From positions 1 to 64,000 of the forward strand of contig CAZBWO010000011.1 in assembly GCA_964495885.1 (NCBI GenBank): 64,000 nucleotides of DNA, in the 5' to 3' direction. Origin of the DNA: PALG01 sp964495885 (GTDB lineage Bacteria > Bacteroidota > Bacteroidia > Flavobacteriales > Flavobacteriaceae). Within the stretch, counting starts at the first letter, position 1. The number at the start of each line of letters is the position of its first letter. Shown here piece after piece: positions 47,242-56,727 of this stretch. Below the pieces are notes generated by a model. It was not told the origin of the DNA and searched no databases. It saw only the letters and a program-made list of their open reading frames with translations. The position numbers and the translations under genes were made by a program.

Positions 47242-49530
47242 ATGAAACATTTTATAAGTATTGTGCTTTTTTTGGTGGGAACATTGCTACATGCCCAAAA
47301 TTTTGAAGATCAATGGCAAGGGCATTTTTCATTTGTTTCCATAAAAGATATTTCAAAATCAGAGAGTAAGTTATATGTTGCTTCAGAGAATGCCATATTT
47401 ATTTATGATCTAGCAACCAAAGAGATATCAACGCGTACCACTCTTACGGGTTTGGATGGAAGCTTTATTTCAACCATACATTACAGTGAAGATTATGGGG
47501 TATTATTTATAGGGTACGAAAATGGTTTGATGGATGTACTTATTGATGGGGAAGAAGAAGTTTTAAAAGTTGTTGATATTGTTGAAAAACCGTCTATTCC
47601 TCCTAATGAAAAGAGAATTAATCATTTTAATGAATACAATGGGGTGCTCTATTTGTCAACTCAGTATGGTATTTCCCTATATGACATCGAAAGATTAGAA
47701 TTTGGAGACTCCTATTTTATTGGGAACCAAGGTACGCGGATTAATGTTCTTCAAACAACCATCTTGGAGCCTTTTATCTATGCTGCCACTTCATTATCAA
47801 GTGAGGGATTAAAGCGGGCAGACGTAGAGAACCCAAATCTTATTGATTTTGAAGAATGGACTACCATTAGGACTGGTGCTATGTTTGGGGTGCAAGCTTT
47901 TGCTGGAGATTTGTATTACGCAAGAACAAATAACGCATTCTTCAAATTTCAGGAAGGTTCAGATCAACAAATTGCACAATTTTCCAATAGTTTAGTTGAC
48001 TTTAGAGCTGATGATGATGTGCTAACCGTTACTTCAGAAACGAGGGTTTCCGCATATGGACCCGGACCAACTTTACTTTCTACCTTAAATAGTCTGCCTG
48101 AAATAGATGACACCTATCAATGTGGTATGGCACTTAACAACTTCTTTTACCTAGGGACTTCAGAAAACGGACTTTTAGAGGTGCCTTTTAACTCCACCAA
48201 TTTTACACAAATTTTACCAGACGGGCCTATTTTAAATACTCCTTTCGCGATTGATACTAGCCCTGGTCAACTTTGGGTAGCCTTTGGCGACATTACTCAA
48301 ACAAGCAATCCTTTTCCACTTAGTCGAAGGGGTATTTCCAATTTAAGAGATGGAGAGTGGCTTAATATTCCTTACGAAGAACTTTTTGGAGCAACAGACT
48401 TGGTAAATGTTACCATCAATCCAGACAACCCAAATGAGGTATATATAAGTTCTTATTACGAAGGTCTTCTAAAAATAGAAAATCAAGAACCGATAATACT
48501 TTATGATGAAACGAATAGTAATTTGGAAGAGTTTATTTATCCAAGCGGATCAAATACCGGGATTCGGCTTTATGGGTCTAAATTTGATGTAGAAGGAAAC
48601 CTTTGGTTTGTTCAATCCCGTGCGCCAGAAGGTCTTTTAAGATTAACTCCTTCGCAGCAGGTGCAAAAAATAGATTTATCTTCAATTATTGAAGCTCCTG
48701 ATGAACAGGCACTTCAGGATGTCGAAATTAGTAGAGAAGGATATATATTCATTGCAAGTACAAATAATGGTTTGCTTGGATATGACCCTGCATCAGATAC
48801 TTTTAACAAGATTGGAGAAGGATTGGGGCAGGGAAACCTTCCTAAAAACAAAGTTGTTGCTTTAGATTTCGATCAAAATAATCGCCTTTGGATTGGAACA
48901 ACAAATGGACTTAGAGTATTATTTACAGTAGGCGCTTTTTTTGATACAGGAGAAACCGTCGATGCTCAAGAGATTATTATTGAAGAAGATGGAGTGGCTC
49001 AGGAGCTTCTTTTTGAACAGAGCATTACAGATATTGAAACCGATGGTTCCAACAATAAATGGATTTCCACTTCAACCTCAGGAGTGTTTTATTTGTCTTC
49101 CAATGGACAAGAAACCTTGCTACGATTTACCAAAGACAATTCACCGCTTCCTTCCAATAACGTTCAGGATATAGCAATTGACAGCTCTACGGGTATTGTA
49201 TATTTTGCTACTGTTAATGGATTGGTAGCCTTTAAAGGTACCTCCACCGCCCCAAGGGATAATCTTGAAAATGTATATGCCTTTCCCAACCCGGTCCGGC
49301 CCGGTTTTACCGGAAATGTGACAATAGATGGCCTTACAGATAATGCCAATGTAAAAATCACAGACATTGAAGGAAATTTGGTTTTTGAAACAACCAGTGA
49401 AGGCGGAAGTGTCCTTTGGGATACTACTGCTTTTGGCAAGTATAGGGTAGCTTCGGGGGTATATATGGTTTTGATTACTTCGGATGATGCCATAGAAACC
49501 AAAATCACCAAAATCATGGTTGTTCGGTAA
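47242..49530 (+). CDS. porZ: PorZ-like T9SS component (beta-propeller)
   Basis: 762 aa with a signal peptide (ending HAQN). Two seven-bladed-type propellers are suggested by repeated strand units such as YVASENAIFIYDL, LYLSTQYGISLYDI, IFIASTNNGLLGYD and LWIGTTNGLRVL; a C-terminal type IX sorting domain begins NVYAFPNPVRPGF. This layout and its place before recO match PorZ, which delivers anionic LPS to the T9SS attachment complex. A two-component propeller sensor is excluded because no membrane or kinase part follows. It shares the operon with recO with a 1-bp gap. Confidence 0.88.
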   Translation: MKHFISIVLFLVGTLLHAQNFEDQWQGHFSFVSIKDISKSESKLYVASENAIFIYDLATKEISTRTTLTGLDGSFISTIHYSEDYGVLFIGYENGLMDVLIDGEEEVLKVVDIVEKPSIPPNEKRINHFNEYNGVLYLSTQYGISLYDIERLEFGDSYFIGNQGTRINVLQTTILEPFIYAATSLSSEGLKRADVENPNLIDFEEWTTIRTGAMFGVQAFAGDLYYARTNNAFFKFQEGSDQQIAQFSNSLVDFRADDDVLTVTSETRVSAYGPGPTLLSTLNSLPEIDDTYQCGMALNNFFYLGTSENGLLEVPFNSTNFTQILPDGPILNTPFAIDTSPGQLWVAFGDITQTSNPFPLSRRGISNLRDGEWLNIPYEELFGATDLVNVTINPDNPNEVYISSYYEGLLKIENQEPIILYDETNSNLEEFIYPSGSNTGIRLYGSKFDVEGNLWFVQSRAPEGLLRLTPSQQVQKIDLSSIIEAPDEQALQDVEISREGYIFIASTNNGLLGYDPASDTFNKIGEGLGQGNLPKNKVVALDFDQNNRLWIGTTNGLRVLFTVGAFFDTGETVDAQEIIIEEDGVAQELLFEQSITDIETDGSNNKWISTSTSGVFYLSSNGQETLLRFTKDNSPLPSNNVQDIAIDSSTGIVYFATVNGLVAFKGTSTAPRDNLENVYAFPNPVRPGFTGNVTIDGLTDNANVKITDIEGNLVFETTSEGGSVLWDTTAFGKYRVASGVYMVLITSDDAIETKITKIMVVR

Positions 49531-49531
49531 T

Positions 49532-50248
49532 ATGCAAGTAAGTACCCGAGCCTTTGTTTTTTCTGCTGTAAAGTATGCTGAAGCTGATTTAATTGTTAGT
49601 TGTTTCACAGAAGAATACGGGCTTAAAAGTTACCTTCTTAGAGGAATTCTAAAATCAAGAAAAGGAAAATTAAGAGCTTCCATGTTTCAGCCTCTCACGC
49701 AGCTTCAGCTGGAAGCCTTCCACAAAAACAAGGGTACGTTAGAGCGAATTCAGGAAGCAAAAGTCATTCAGCCATATCAAAGCCTCCAAACCGAAGTAGT
49801 GAAATCCTCATTATTGCTATTCCTCTCTGAAGTTTTAAAAAATTCGGTCAAAGAAGAGGAGACTAATATTCCACTGTATCAATTCATTTCCAAATCACTA
49901 TACTGGCTGGATGATCACAATGAAATAGCTGCCTTCCACTTGCTTTTTTTGCTGAAACTTTCAGGGTTTTTAGGCTTCTACCCAGATTTCACAGAAAAAG
50001 ATTGCACTTTTTTTCATCTACAGGAGGGTGTTTTTCAAAATCTGAAACAAGAATATTGTCAGCAAGGCCCTCATGTGGAAGCAATAAAATGGTTACATGG
50101 TAAATCCTATGAAAATCTCTATGAAAAGAAAATTCCGAAAGAGGTTAGAATGGAGCTCCTGCAGCTTTTGCTAAATTATTATCAGTTGCATTTGCAAGGT
50201 TTCAGGATTCCAAAATCATTACCGGTATTGCAACAAGTATTTCATTAA
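49532..50248 (+). CDS. recO: DNA repair protein RecO
   Basis: 238 aa from ATG 49532; a TTG further up would overlap porZ. The N-terminal OB fold (TRAFVFSAVKYAEADLIVSCFTEEYGLKSYLLRG) is diagnostic, followed by a helical part. Zinc-type Cys motif is incomplete, as common in Bacteroidota. It loads RecA with RecR. Located directly after porZ, a conserved arrangement. The end overlaps the ppc stop by 4 bp. Confidence 0.93.
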   Translation: MQVSTRAFVFSAVKYAEADLIVSCFTEEYGLKSYLLRGILKSRKGKLRASMFQPLTQLQLEAFHKNKGTLERIQEAKVIQPYQSLQTEVVKSSLLLFLSEVLKNSVKEEETNIPLYQFISKSLYWLDDHNEIAAFHLLFLLKLSGFLGFYPDFTEKDCTFFHLQEGVFQNLKQEYCQQGPHVEAIKWLHGKSYENLYEKKIPKEVRMELLQLLLNYYQLHLQGFRIPKSLPVLQQVFH

Positions 50249-52812
50249 GCACTGTTTCGGCTTGCATTGATATTTCCGAACAAGGAACGGGTTACCATCT
50301 TTTCATAGGTAGCGATTAAATTTGGGTCTCCTTGTTGTTTTTTCAATTGCTGAATTTCCTTCAATGCAAATTGTTGGATCGTCAACAAAGGAAGCACGAT
50401 TTTTTCCCTCACCGCAATGGAAGCTCGCATGGCTTTACTGTCTTCCATTAATTCTTGATAGCCAGTGAGTTCTAAAAGTAATGACTTGCTACGGTTGAAT
50501 TCTGCATAGATTAGTGACCAAAATTCACCAAACTCCGGATCATTTTTCATGTAAGCCGTTAACGGAAAAAATGATTTGGTCAAACTCATCATACTGTTTT
50601 CCAATAGCGTTTTAAAAAAGGCAGATTTGTGATACAATTGCACCACTTTTTCAAATTGTCCCTGTTCTTTATACCATTCCAAAGCAATTCCTACCCCATA
50701 AAAGCCCGGGACGTTCTGTTTAAGTTGGCTCCAGCTTCCCACAAATGGAATTGCTCTAAGATCGCTAAATACCAGTTCTGTGCTTTTTCCTCTTTTGGAG
50801 GGTCTACTCCCAATATTTGTTTTGGCGTAGTATTTTAGGGTACTCATTTCTTCCAAATAAGGAAGGAATTTTGGATGGCTTTTAAAATTCTTATAGGCTT
50901 CATAACTTAACTTGGCCAATTGGTCCATAGTTTCGCGTTCTTCCTCAGAAATGATGGCTTCTTCATCCCTAAAGACTTCATTGGAAATCCCAGAACTTAA
51001 CAATTGTTCCATATTATATTGGCAGGAATCTACTGTTCCAAAATTAGAACTAATGGTTTGCCCTTGAATGGTGAGTTGAACTTCATCATGTTCAATGGTG
51101 TTGCCTAAGGAAGCGTAAAATTGGTGGGTTTTTCCACCACCCCTAGCTGGTGGTCCGCCCCGTCCATCAAAAAACATCACAGTTATTCCATACTTTCTGG
51201 AGATTGCTGTTAGTCGTTCCTTGGCAGTGAAAATACTCCAATTTGCCATTAAATATCCACCATCTTTTGTGCCATCACTAAAGCCTAACATAATAGTTTG
51301 GCGTTGCCCTCTTCTTTGTAAATGGGCAGCATAAGCCTTATTGGTGTAGAGTGTTTCCATTACCTGGTCTGCCACTAATAAATCGTCAACGGTTTCAAAT
51401 AGCGGAATGACATCTACGGAAGGAGATTCCCAATCACTTAAACGAATCATTGCGAAAGCTTCCAATACATTTACAACACTTCCGTTATTGCTAATCACAT
51501 AGCGATTACAACCTTGTTCGCCATTGTACTTTTGAATGTCTTTTATGGCATAAATGGAAGCAATGGTTTTTTGTGCCATTTCATCAGAAAGGGATTTGGG
51601 ATCCAACGAACCCGTAAGTGTACTTAAGGCCTCAATCTTTTCCTCATCTGAAAGAGTTTCATAGGGTTGGTCAAATAAGTTAGGATGATCCTTTGCAATA
51701 GCATTCATTACATGACTATGCACCCTTGAATCCTGCCGGATATCTAAACTGGCAAAATACAACCCGAAGAGCGTTACTTTATTGATCAAATCTACCACTT
51801 GGTCTACAAATAGGGACTGATGTTGTTCTTTTAATACCTCCTTCAACGATTGAAGTACCTCCAAAATTTCCTCAGCCTTAATGGATCCTTTGTGCAAAGG
51901 AAGATTCATCTCCTTGTAGATTTTGTTTTCAAGAAAAATCACTTTTTCTTCGGCTCCCTTGAACGTGATTCTTCGTCTTAGTTTCCGAAGGTCTTTATGG
52001 TAATTTTTTAAGATAGTTTGTCGTAAACGTTCTGCCACTTTTATTGTGGTTTCCGTAGTCACAAAAGGATTTCCGTCACGGTCGCCTCCTGGCCAAAACC
52101 CTAAATTGATTACTTGATTTTCTAAAAGTTCTCCTTCAAAAATGTTATTCTGGATGTAATCATAAATATTGGTTACTGCATCGTAAAAAACATTTTCCAA
52201 ATACCAAATAAGGCTTACCGCTTCATCATAAGGAGTAGGTTTGGTTTTTTTGAAAAACGGGGTTTTTCCTAGTTGAGCCAATAATTGTTTGATGATTTCC
52301 AATTCATTATTATGGATGGCATCTGCTAAATCTGTAATAATCCCCAAAACGCTCCCAGGATAAAATTGGGTAGGGTGAGCTGTAAGCACCGGTCTAATCT
52401 TAAACCGTTCCAAGTAGTGTTTTAAAGCTTCTTTTTTGTTTTTGTCTTCAGCTTCTTCACGAACATTTCGGAGGGTACCTCTACCATCCATATTGTTTAT
52501 AATAGGAAAAGTGGCTTCTTCAATGGCATCAAAAAGAACCACTTGTCGCTCAATGTATTGGATAAACCGAAAGAGTAAATTATTCCGCTCCTCCAGTGAA
52601 GGATTGTTTCGGTATTGTTTAAAAAACTGTTCCACGATTTCCGTGGGATTATTTTTTGCCTCAAAGCCTTTCTCACAAATTTCCTGAAAAAGAGGCAATA
52701 AGACCCCTGTGTGCGTGATGGCATCAAAAGGCAGGGTCATAAAAATACTATTGTATATCTGGTACTTTGAAAGTACGTGCTGCTGAAAGCGCTCTTCCTT
52801 GGTGTATCTCAT
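50245..52812 (-). CDS. ppc: Phosphoenolpyruvate carboxylase
   Basis: 855 aa, typical of the bacterial enzyme. It carboxylates PEP to oxaloacetate. Motifs: VLTAHPTQF with catalytic His-146, FWPGGDRDGNPFVT, VMFFDGRGGPPARGGGKTHQ (Gly-rich loop), SRPSKRGKS and LRAIPFVGSWSQLKQNVPGF. Single gene, convergent with recO and back-to-back with the TonB receptor terminator. Confidence 0.96.
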   Translation of the reverse strand: MRYTKEERFQQHVLSKYQIYNSIFMTLPFDAITHTGVLLPLFQEICEKGFEAKNNPTEIVEQFFKQYRNNPSLEERNNLLFRFIQYIERQVVLFDAIEEATFPIINNMDGRGTLRNVREEAEDKNKKEALKHYLERFKIRPVLTAHPTQFYPGSVLGIITDLADAIHNNELEIIKQLLAQLGKTPFFKKTKPTPYDEAVSLIWYLENVFYDAVTNIYDYIQNNIFEGELLENQVINLGFWPGGDRDGNPFVTTETTIKVAERLRQTILKNYHKDLRKLRRRITFKGAEEKVIFLENKIYKEMNLPLHKGSIKAEEILEVLQSLKEVLKEQHQSLFVDQVVDLINKVTLFGLYFASLDIRQDSRVHSHVMNAIAKDHPNLFDQPYETLSDEEKIEALSTLTGSLDPKSLSDEMAQKTIASIYAIKDIQKYNGEQGCNRYVISNNGSVVNVLEAFAMIRLSDWESPSVDVIPLFETVDDLLVADQVMETLYTNKAYAAHLQRRGQRQTIMLGFSDGTKDGGYLMANWSIFTAKERLTAISRKYGITVMFFDGRGGPPARGGGKTHQFYASLGNTIEHDEVQLTIQGQTISSNFGTVDSCQYNMEQLLSSGISNEVFRDEEAIISEEERETMDQLAKLSYEAYKNFKSHPKFLPYLEEMSTLKYYAKTNIGSRPSKRGKSTELVFSDLRAIPFVGSWSQLKQNVPGFYGVGIALEWYKEQGQFEKVVQLYHKSAFFKTLLENSMMSLTKSFFPLTAYMKNDPEFGEFWSLIYAEFNRSKSLLLELTGYQELMEDSKAMRASIAVREKIVLPLLTIQQFALKEIQQLKKQQGDPNLIATYEKMVTRSLFGNINASRNSA

Positions 52813-52850
52813 GCTATTCTATTAAATACTAAGTTAGGGAATAAGCAGCA

Positions 52851-52882
52851 CAAAAAAAACCCGCCATGGAAAAGGCGGGTTT
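52851..52882 (-). terminator. Terminator of the TonB receptor gene
   Basis: Stem AAACCCGCC / GGCGGGTTT with an 8-nt loop; on the minus strand a T tract follows. It lies 10 bp after the stop at 52892, and 39 bp upstream of ppc, so it overlaps the ppc promoter region. Confidence 0.88.
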
Positions 52883-52891
52883 AAATGATTG

Positions 52892-55297
52892 TTAAAATTT
52901 CGCCCGAAGGGCTAAAATAAGGTTGCGGCCTGCCCCTGAAATACCAGAGCTATAGGGCCTATATCTTCTGTCTGTGATATTTTCAAGTCCGCCGTTGATG
53001 GAAATCATCTCGGTCAACTCGTAATTTGCCTTGAAATTCAAAGTGTACCATCCTGGTGCATAGGGATTGCCATCGTCATTGATGGCGTAAATTTCCGTTT
53101 TGCCTTTTTCCCCTTCCGGAAGATCCTCAAAAGTGACTTCCCCGCTATAGTCTACATACATTTGCATACGCAATTTCTGTGTTCTGAAATTCAAACGGGA
53201 AACTCCAAACCAAGGCGCAGCGTGGCGTGACGGACTCGTAGTGCCGTCATCCAATTCTTCTTCTCCCTTTTGATAGTTGAAATCTGAAGAAAAACCAAAT
53301 CCGGCAGGCAGTTTTACTTCCACACCTGCTTGAATTCCCCATACTTTAGCTTCAGCAGCATTTTGAATGGCCTGTACTTGGCTTAATTCACCATCATATA
53401 CTATGCTATCTTGTCCGTTTAGCTGAAAATCTCTACGTACCAAGGCATTTTTCAGCAAGGTATAATAGGCAGAAACATCTACTTTAACTGTTTTGTTGAA
53501 TATTTTGGCGACACCCACATCCCCGTTATAGGCATATTCTGCTTCCAAATCAGGATTTGGCACTACTACCGATCCAGCTTCAGAATCAAACACTTTTCCC
53601 ATATCATCTACATTGGGTGCCCTAAAAGCAGTTGCTGCATTGGCACTAATCACCCAATCCCTTGAAGGGCGGTACACTGCTCCTAAGTTTCCAGTAAGAG
53701 CGCCATTATCTAATTTAGCAGTTTCAAATGGGAATGGATAAAACCGGGTATCAAAGTCTGCATTAAGAATAAAGTGATTGTAACGAAGACCGCCTTGTAA
53801 TACCACTTTATCATTTATTTTAAAATGATCTGAAACATATGCTGCATAAGAAGACCAATCTGCATAGGGATATCGTGCAGGACCTTCTGTACTTGTACCT
53901 GTTTCAATATTGGTGTCTGTGCCGTTGGAACGTACATCATCAAAAACCACTTCAAGACCATAAAAGAGGGTATGCCTTTCCCCGATAGATTTAGTAAAAT
54001 CTAAATTTCCAGAGTAGGCGTACACTTTTTCTACTCGTGTTTCCCGTGTTGCATCATTGAAATTTCTACTAATTCTACTTTCTTCAAAGTTTTGAATCGC
54101 TAGTCTTAGTGCCATTTCATCGTATACTTTATTAGACCCATTGTTGGTGATGTTGAGGTTGTTCATCATCCATTTTTGGGGGCCATAGCTCCATTCTCCA
54201 TAGCGGGGACCACCATTACGGGTTCTAAGATGGCGGTCATATCTTCCGTAATCTGAAGTTTCCGAATAATGAAATCCGTACTGAAAATCCCACCTTTTGT
54301 TCGGCTTAAAACGTACCTTTTGCATCATGTTAATTTGGCTGTAGCCGGAAGGAGCCTGTACCTTTGGATCTTCATTGGTCACCACAACATCCATGCTATC
54401 TTGTCTCTTCACATAGTATGGGCGAAGGAATTCAGCGGGGCCGCGGCTTCCCTGTTTAAGGTCGTCGTAATCATTGGCTGAAATACTAGAAACAAAAGCC
54501 CACTTTTTCCAACCAACATTTACATCAAAATGTGCGGTTTTCTCATTGTTTGCTGTGGCATACCGAGTAACAGCTTTTCCCATAACAAAAGTTTTGTCAC
54601 TTACAGAAAGTTCTGGCACCAATGTTTGAAAACTCATGACGCCTCCAATGGCGTCGCTTCCATAGATTACGGCATCGGGGCCAAAGAGCACTTCGGCGCG
54701 TTCCATGGCAAAGGGATCAAGTGAAATCACATTTTGGAGATTTCCACCTCTAAAGATTGCGGTGTTCATGCGTATACCATCTACAGTATACAACAATCGA
54801 TTGGTTGAAAAACCCCTAATCATAGGGCTTCCGCCTCCCTGCTGACTTTTTTGGATAAAGACTTTCCCTGAAGCCCCTAACAAATCTGCTGCAGTTTGCG
54901 GGTTCTGAAGGGCCGCGGTTTGAGGGGAGATGGAAATGATTTTAGATGGAATGTCTGAAGTAGATTGATTCCATCGCGTAGCTGAAATAACCACTTGATC
55001 GATACTTATATTGGAGAGAGGCATCGCCAATAGGAAGTCAGTAGCTTCTAATTCGTCAAAACTTCGAATTAGTGTTTCATACCCTAGGGTTCTTATTTCT
55101 ATAGTTTCGGCACCTTGGAAAGCCGTAATGTCTGCTTGTCCTTCGGCATTGGTTGTTGTAAAGGCTTTAGGATTGGAACTCATTAAAGTAACCAAATCCA
55201 AGGGCTGTCCAGATTCTTCATCGGTAATGGTAATCACCTGTGAGAACATCCCTTGGGCAATACAAATCATTGCCCAAAAAAATATAAATTTTTTCAT
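52892..55297 (-). CDS. TonB-dependent outer-membrane receptor (heme/hemoglobin-receptor-like)
   Basis: 801 aa with a signal peptide (ending MFSQ). An N-terminal carboxypeptidase-regulatory-like domain (20-95) is followed by a plug domain with SPMIRGFSTNRLLYTVDGIRMN, GNLQNVISLDPFAMERAEVLFGP and YGSDAIGGVM, then a beta-barrel ending in ILALRAKF. The plug motifs resemble TonB-dependent hemoglobin/lactoferrin receptors. Ligand not assigned; a metal or heme compound is likely. It follows the 177-aa gene by 65 bp. Confidence 0.9.
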   Translation of the reverse strand: MKKFIFFWAMICIAQGMFSQVITITDEESGQPLDLVTLMSSNPKAFTTTNAEGQADITAFQGAETIEIRTLGYETLIRSFDELEATDFLLAMPLSNISIDQVVISATRWNQSTSDIPSKIISISPQTAALQNPQTAADLLGASGKVFIQKSQQGGGSPMIRGFSTNRLLYTVDGIRMNTAIFRGGNLQNVISLDPFAMERAEVLFGPDAVIYGSDAIGGVMSFQTLVPELSVSDKTFVMGKAVTRYATANNEKTAHFDVNVGWKKWAFVSSISANDYDDLKQGSRGPAEFLRPYYVKRQDSMDVVVTNEDPKVQAPSGYSQINMMQKVRFKPNKRWDFQYGFHYSETSDYGRYDRHLRTRNGGPRYGEWSYGPQKWMMNNLNITNNGSNKVYDEMALRLAIQNFEESRISRNFNDATRETRVEKVYAYSGNLDFTKSIGERHTLFYGLEVVFDDVRSNGTDTNIETGTSTEGPARYPYADWSSYAAYVSDHFKINDKVVLQGGLRYNHFILNADFDTRFYPFPFETAKLDNGALTGNLGAVYRPSRDWVISANAATAFRAPNVDDMGKVFDSEAGSVVVPNPDLEAEYAYNGDVGVAKIFNKTVKVDVSAYYTLLKNALVRRDFQLNGQDSIVYDGELSQVQAIQNAAEAKVWGIQAGVEVKLPAGFGFSSDFNYQKGEEELDDGTTSPSRHAAPWFGVSRLNFRTQKLRMQMYVDYSGEVTFEDLPEGEKGKTEIYAINDDGNPYAPGWYTLNFKANYELTEMISINGGLENITDRRYRPYSSGISGAGRNLILALRAKF

Positions 55298-55362
55298 CAG
55301 TTTTGATTTTCATTTAAAAAAAAGCCTGTAGCAAAATATTGCCACAAAAATTGTACTAAAGT

Positions 55363-55896
55363 TTAAATGAAATTCGGAGGAGGTGATTGCTCTTCCAAAT
55401 GGATCGATTGGTAGTGGCAACAATACTTAAACATTTGTGTTGCATATAGTGTGTAGGCTGTGGGAGTTTCCCACAAATTGTGCTCTATTAGGAATAAAGA
55501 GTGGAAGAACTGAAAAAGCTGTTGTTGTTTCTTATGTTGATTAGAATCATTTCCATAGGTAATGGCCAGGAGTTGTTCCAGTTTTTTGTTCAATTTGGTT
55601 TCCTTGGCGTCTTTCCAGCACCAGAAATAATATTTTCCTTCATGCTTTCGGCGCTTCACAATATCATACATGACACCTTTAAACTTGAATTCTTTTTCAT
55701 GTTCCCATTCCAATGCGGTTTGTAGTTCGTTTTCTGAAAAAACGAGCAATTCCAAGTCATCGTCACTAAGCTGGGAAATGAGCAGGTGTTTGACTTCCTT
55801 TTTGATGCTTTTTTGATGATATTCAAACCAAATCCATGTACTTAAAGCAGGAGCCATAAGTGATAAAAGCAAAAAGATGCCAATGAATTTTTTCAA
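55363..55896 (-). CDS. Small secreted or membrane protein paired with a TonB receptor
   Basis: 177 aa with an N-terminal hydrophobic segment (residues 3-25). The mature part has LEWEHEKEFKFKGVMYDIVKRR and YYFWCWKDAKETKLNKKLEQLL, which I recognise as a Bacteroidota family without a name, frequently placed before TonB-dependent receptors. The C-terminus contains C-C-H-Y-x-x-x-H and SPPPNF, suggesting metal binding. Likely involved in heme or metal uptake together with the receptor, but this is inferred from context. Confidence 0.8.
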   Translation of the reverse strand: MKKFIGIFLLLSLMAPALSTWIWFEYHQKSIKKEVKHLLISQLSDDDLELLVFSENELQTALEWEHEKEFKFKGVMYDIVKRRKHEGKYYFWCWKDAKETKLNKKLEQLLAITYGNDSNQHKKQQQLFQFFHSLFLIEHNLWETPTAYTLYATQMFKYCCHYQSIHLEEQSPPPNFI

Positions 55897-55964
55897 AAGT
55901 AGGTTGGTTTGAGGGCAAATGTAACTAAAAATAGGTAAGTTTATACAACCGCAAGTATTTAGTT

Positions 55965-56723
55965 TTGAAAGAAAGAAAGACCCTCATTTCTTTTGTGATT
56001 CTAATTTTTTTTACATTCTCGGTTGTTTGTCAAATAAATAATGAATCCTCAAATGACACCCTCAAGGGAAAATTCCCCTACAAAAAATTTATTGTGCCTT
56101 CAGCGCTTATTATTACAGGGATTGTTGGTTTAGAAAGCCATACCCTTAAAGACCTTAGCACTCAAGTGCAGAATGAGGTCAATGAGCATATAGATGATCA
56201 AGTAACTATTGATGATTTTTCTCAATATGCTCCAATGGCTTCTGTCTATGTGCTCAATGCTACAGGTATAGAAGGAAAACACCGTTTTAAGGAACGTACT
56301 ATTTTATTGGCAAGTTCGTATTTACTAACTGCTTCTACCGTATTGCTTACCAAAAAAGGGTCTAATGTGTTGAGACCAGATGGGAGTAGTCAAAATTCTT
56401 TTCCCTCTGGGCATACCGCTACAGCATTTGTTGGAGCCGAGTTCTTGTGGCAAGAATATAAAGATGTTTCTGTTTGGTATGGTATTGCAGGCTATGTGGT
56501 GGCCACAGGAACAGGTCTCTTTAGGGTATATAATGATCGCCATTGGTTAAATGATGTGATCATGGGAGCGGGTGTAGGAATGCTATGTACAAAATTTGCC
56601 TATTGGATTCACCCTTTTGTAACTCAGAAACTACTTCCTAAAAACGAAAGAAATACCCAAACCGCCATTGTTCCATTTTATAATGGAGAGCAGGCAGGCT
56701 TGGGTATGGTTTTACAATTTTAA
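55965..56723 (+). CDS. PAP2-family phosphatase
   Basis: 252 aa from a TTG start; there is no upstream ATG, and MKERKTLISFVILIFFTF gives a normal signal-like start. Membrane or exported phosphatase with motif 1 K-x-x-x-x-x-x-R-P (Lys-131, RP 137-138), motif 2 PSGH (147-150) and motif 3 R-x5-H-x3-D (Arg-187, His-193, Asp-197); the Ser normally before Arg-187 is Phe. Substrates of the family are lipid or isoprenoid phosphates. It is divergent from the 177-aa gene. Confidence 0.88.
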   Translation: MKERKTLISFVILIFFTFSVVCQINNESSNDTLKGKFPYKKFIVPSALIITGIVGLESHTLKDLSTQVQNEVNEHIDDQVTIDDFSQYAPMASVYVLNATGIEGKHRFKERTILLASSYLLTASTVLLTKKGSNVLRPDGSSQNSFPSGHTATAFVGAEFLWQEYKDVSVWYGIAGYVVATGTGLFRVYNDRHWLNDVIMGAGVGMLCTKFAYWIHPFVTQKLLPKNERNTQTAIVPFYNGEQAGLGMVLQF

Positions 56724-56727
56724 AAAA

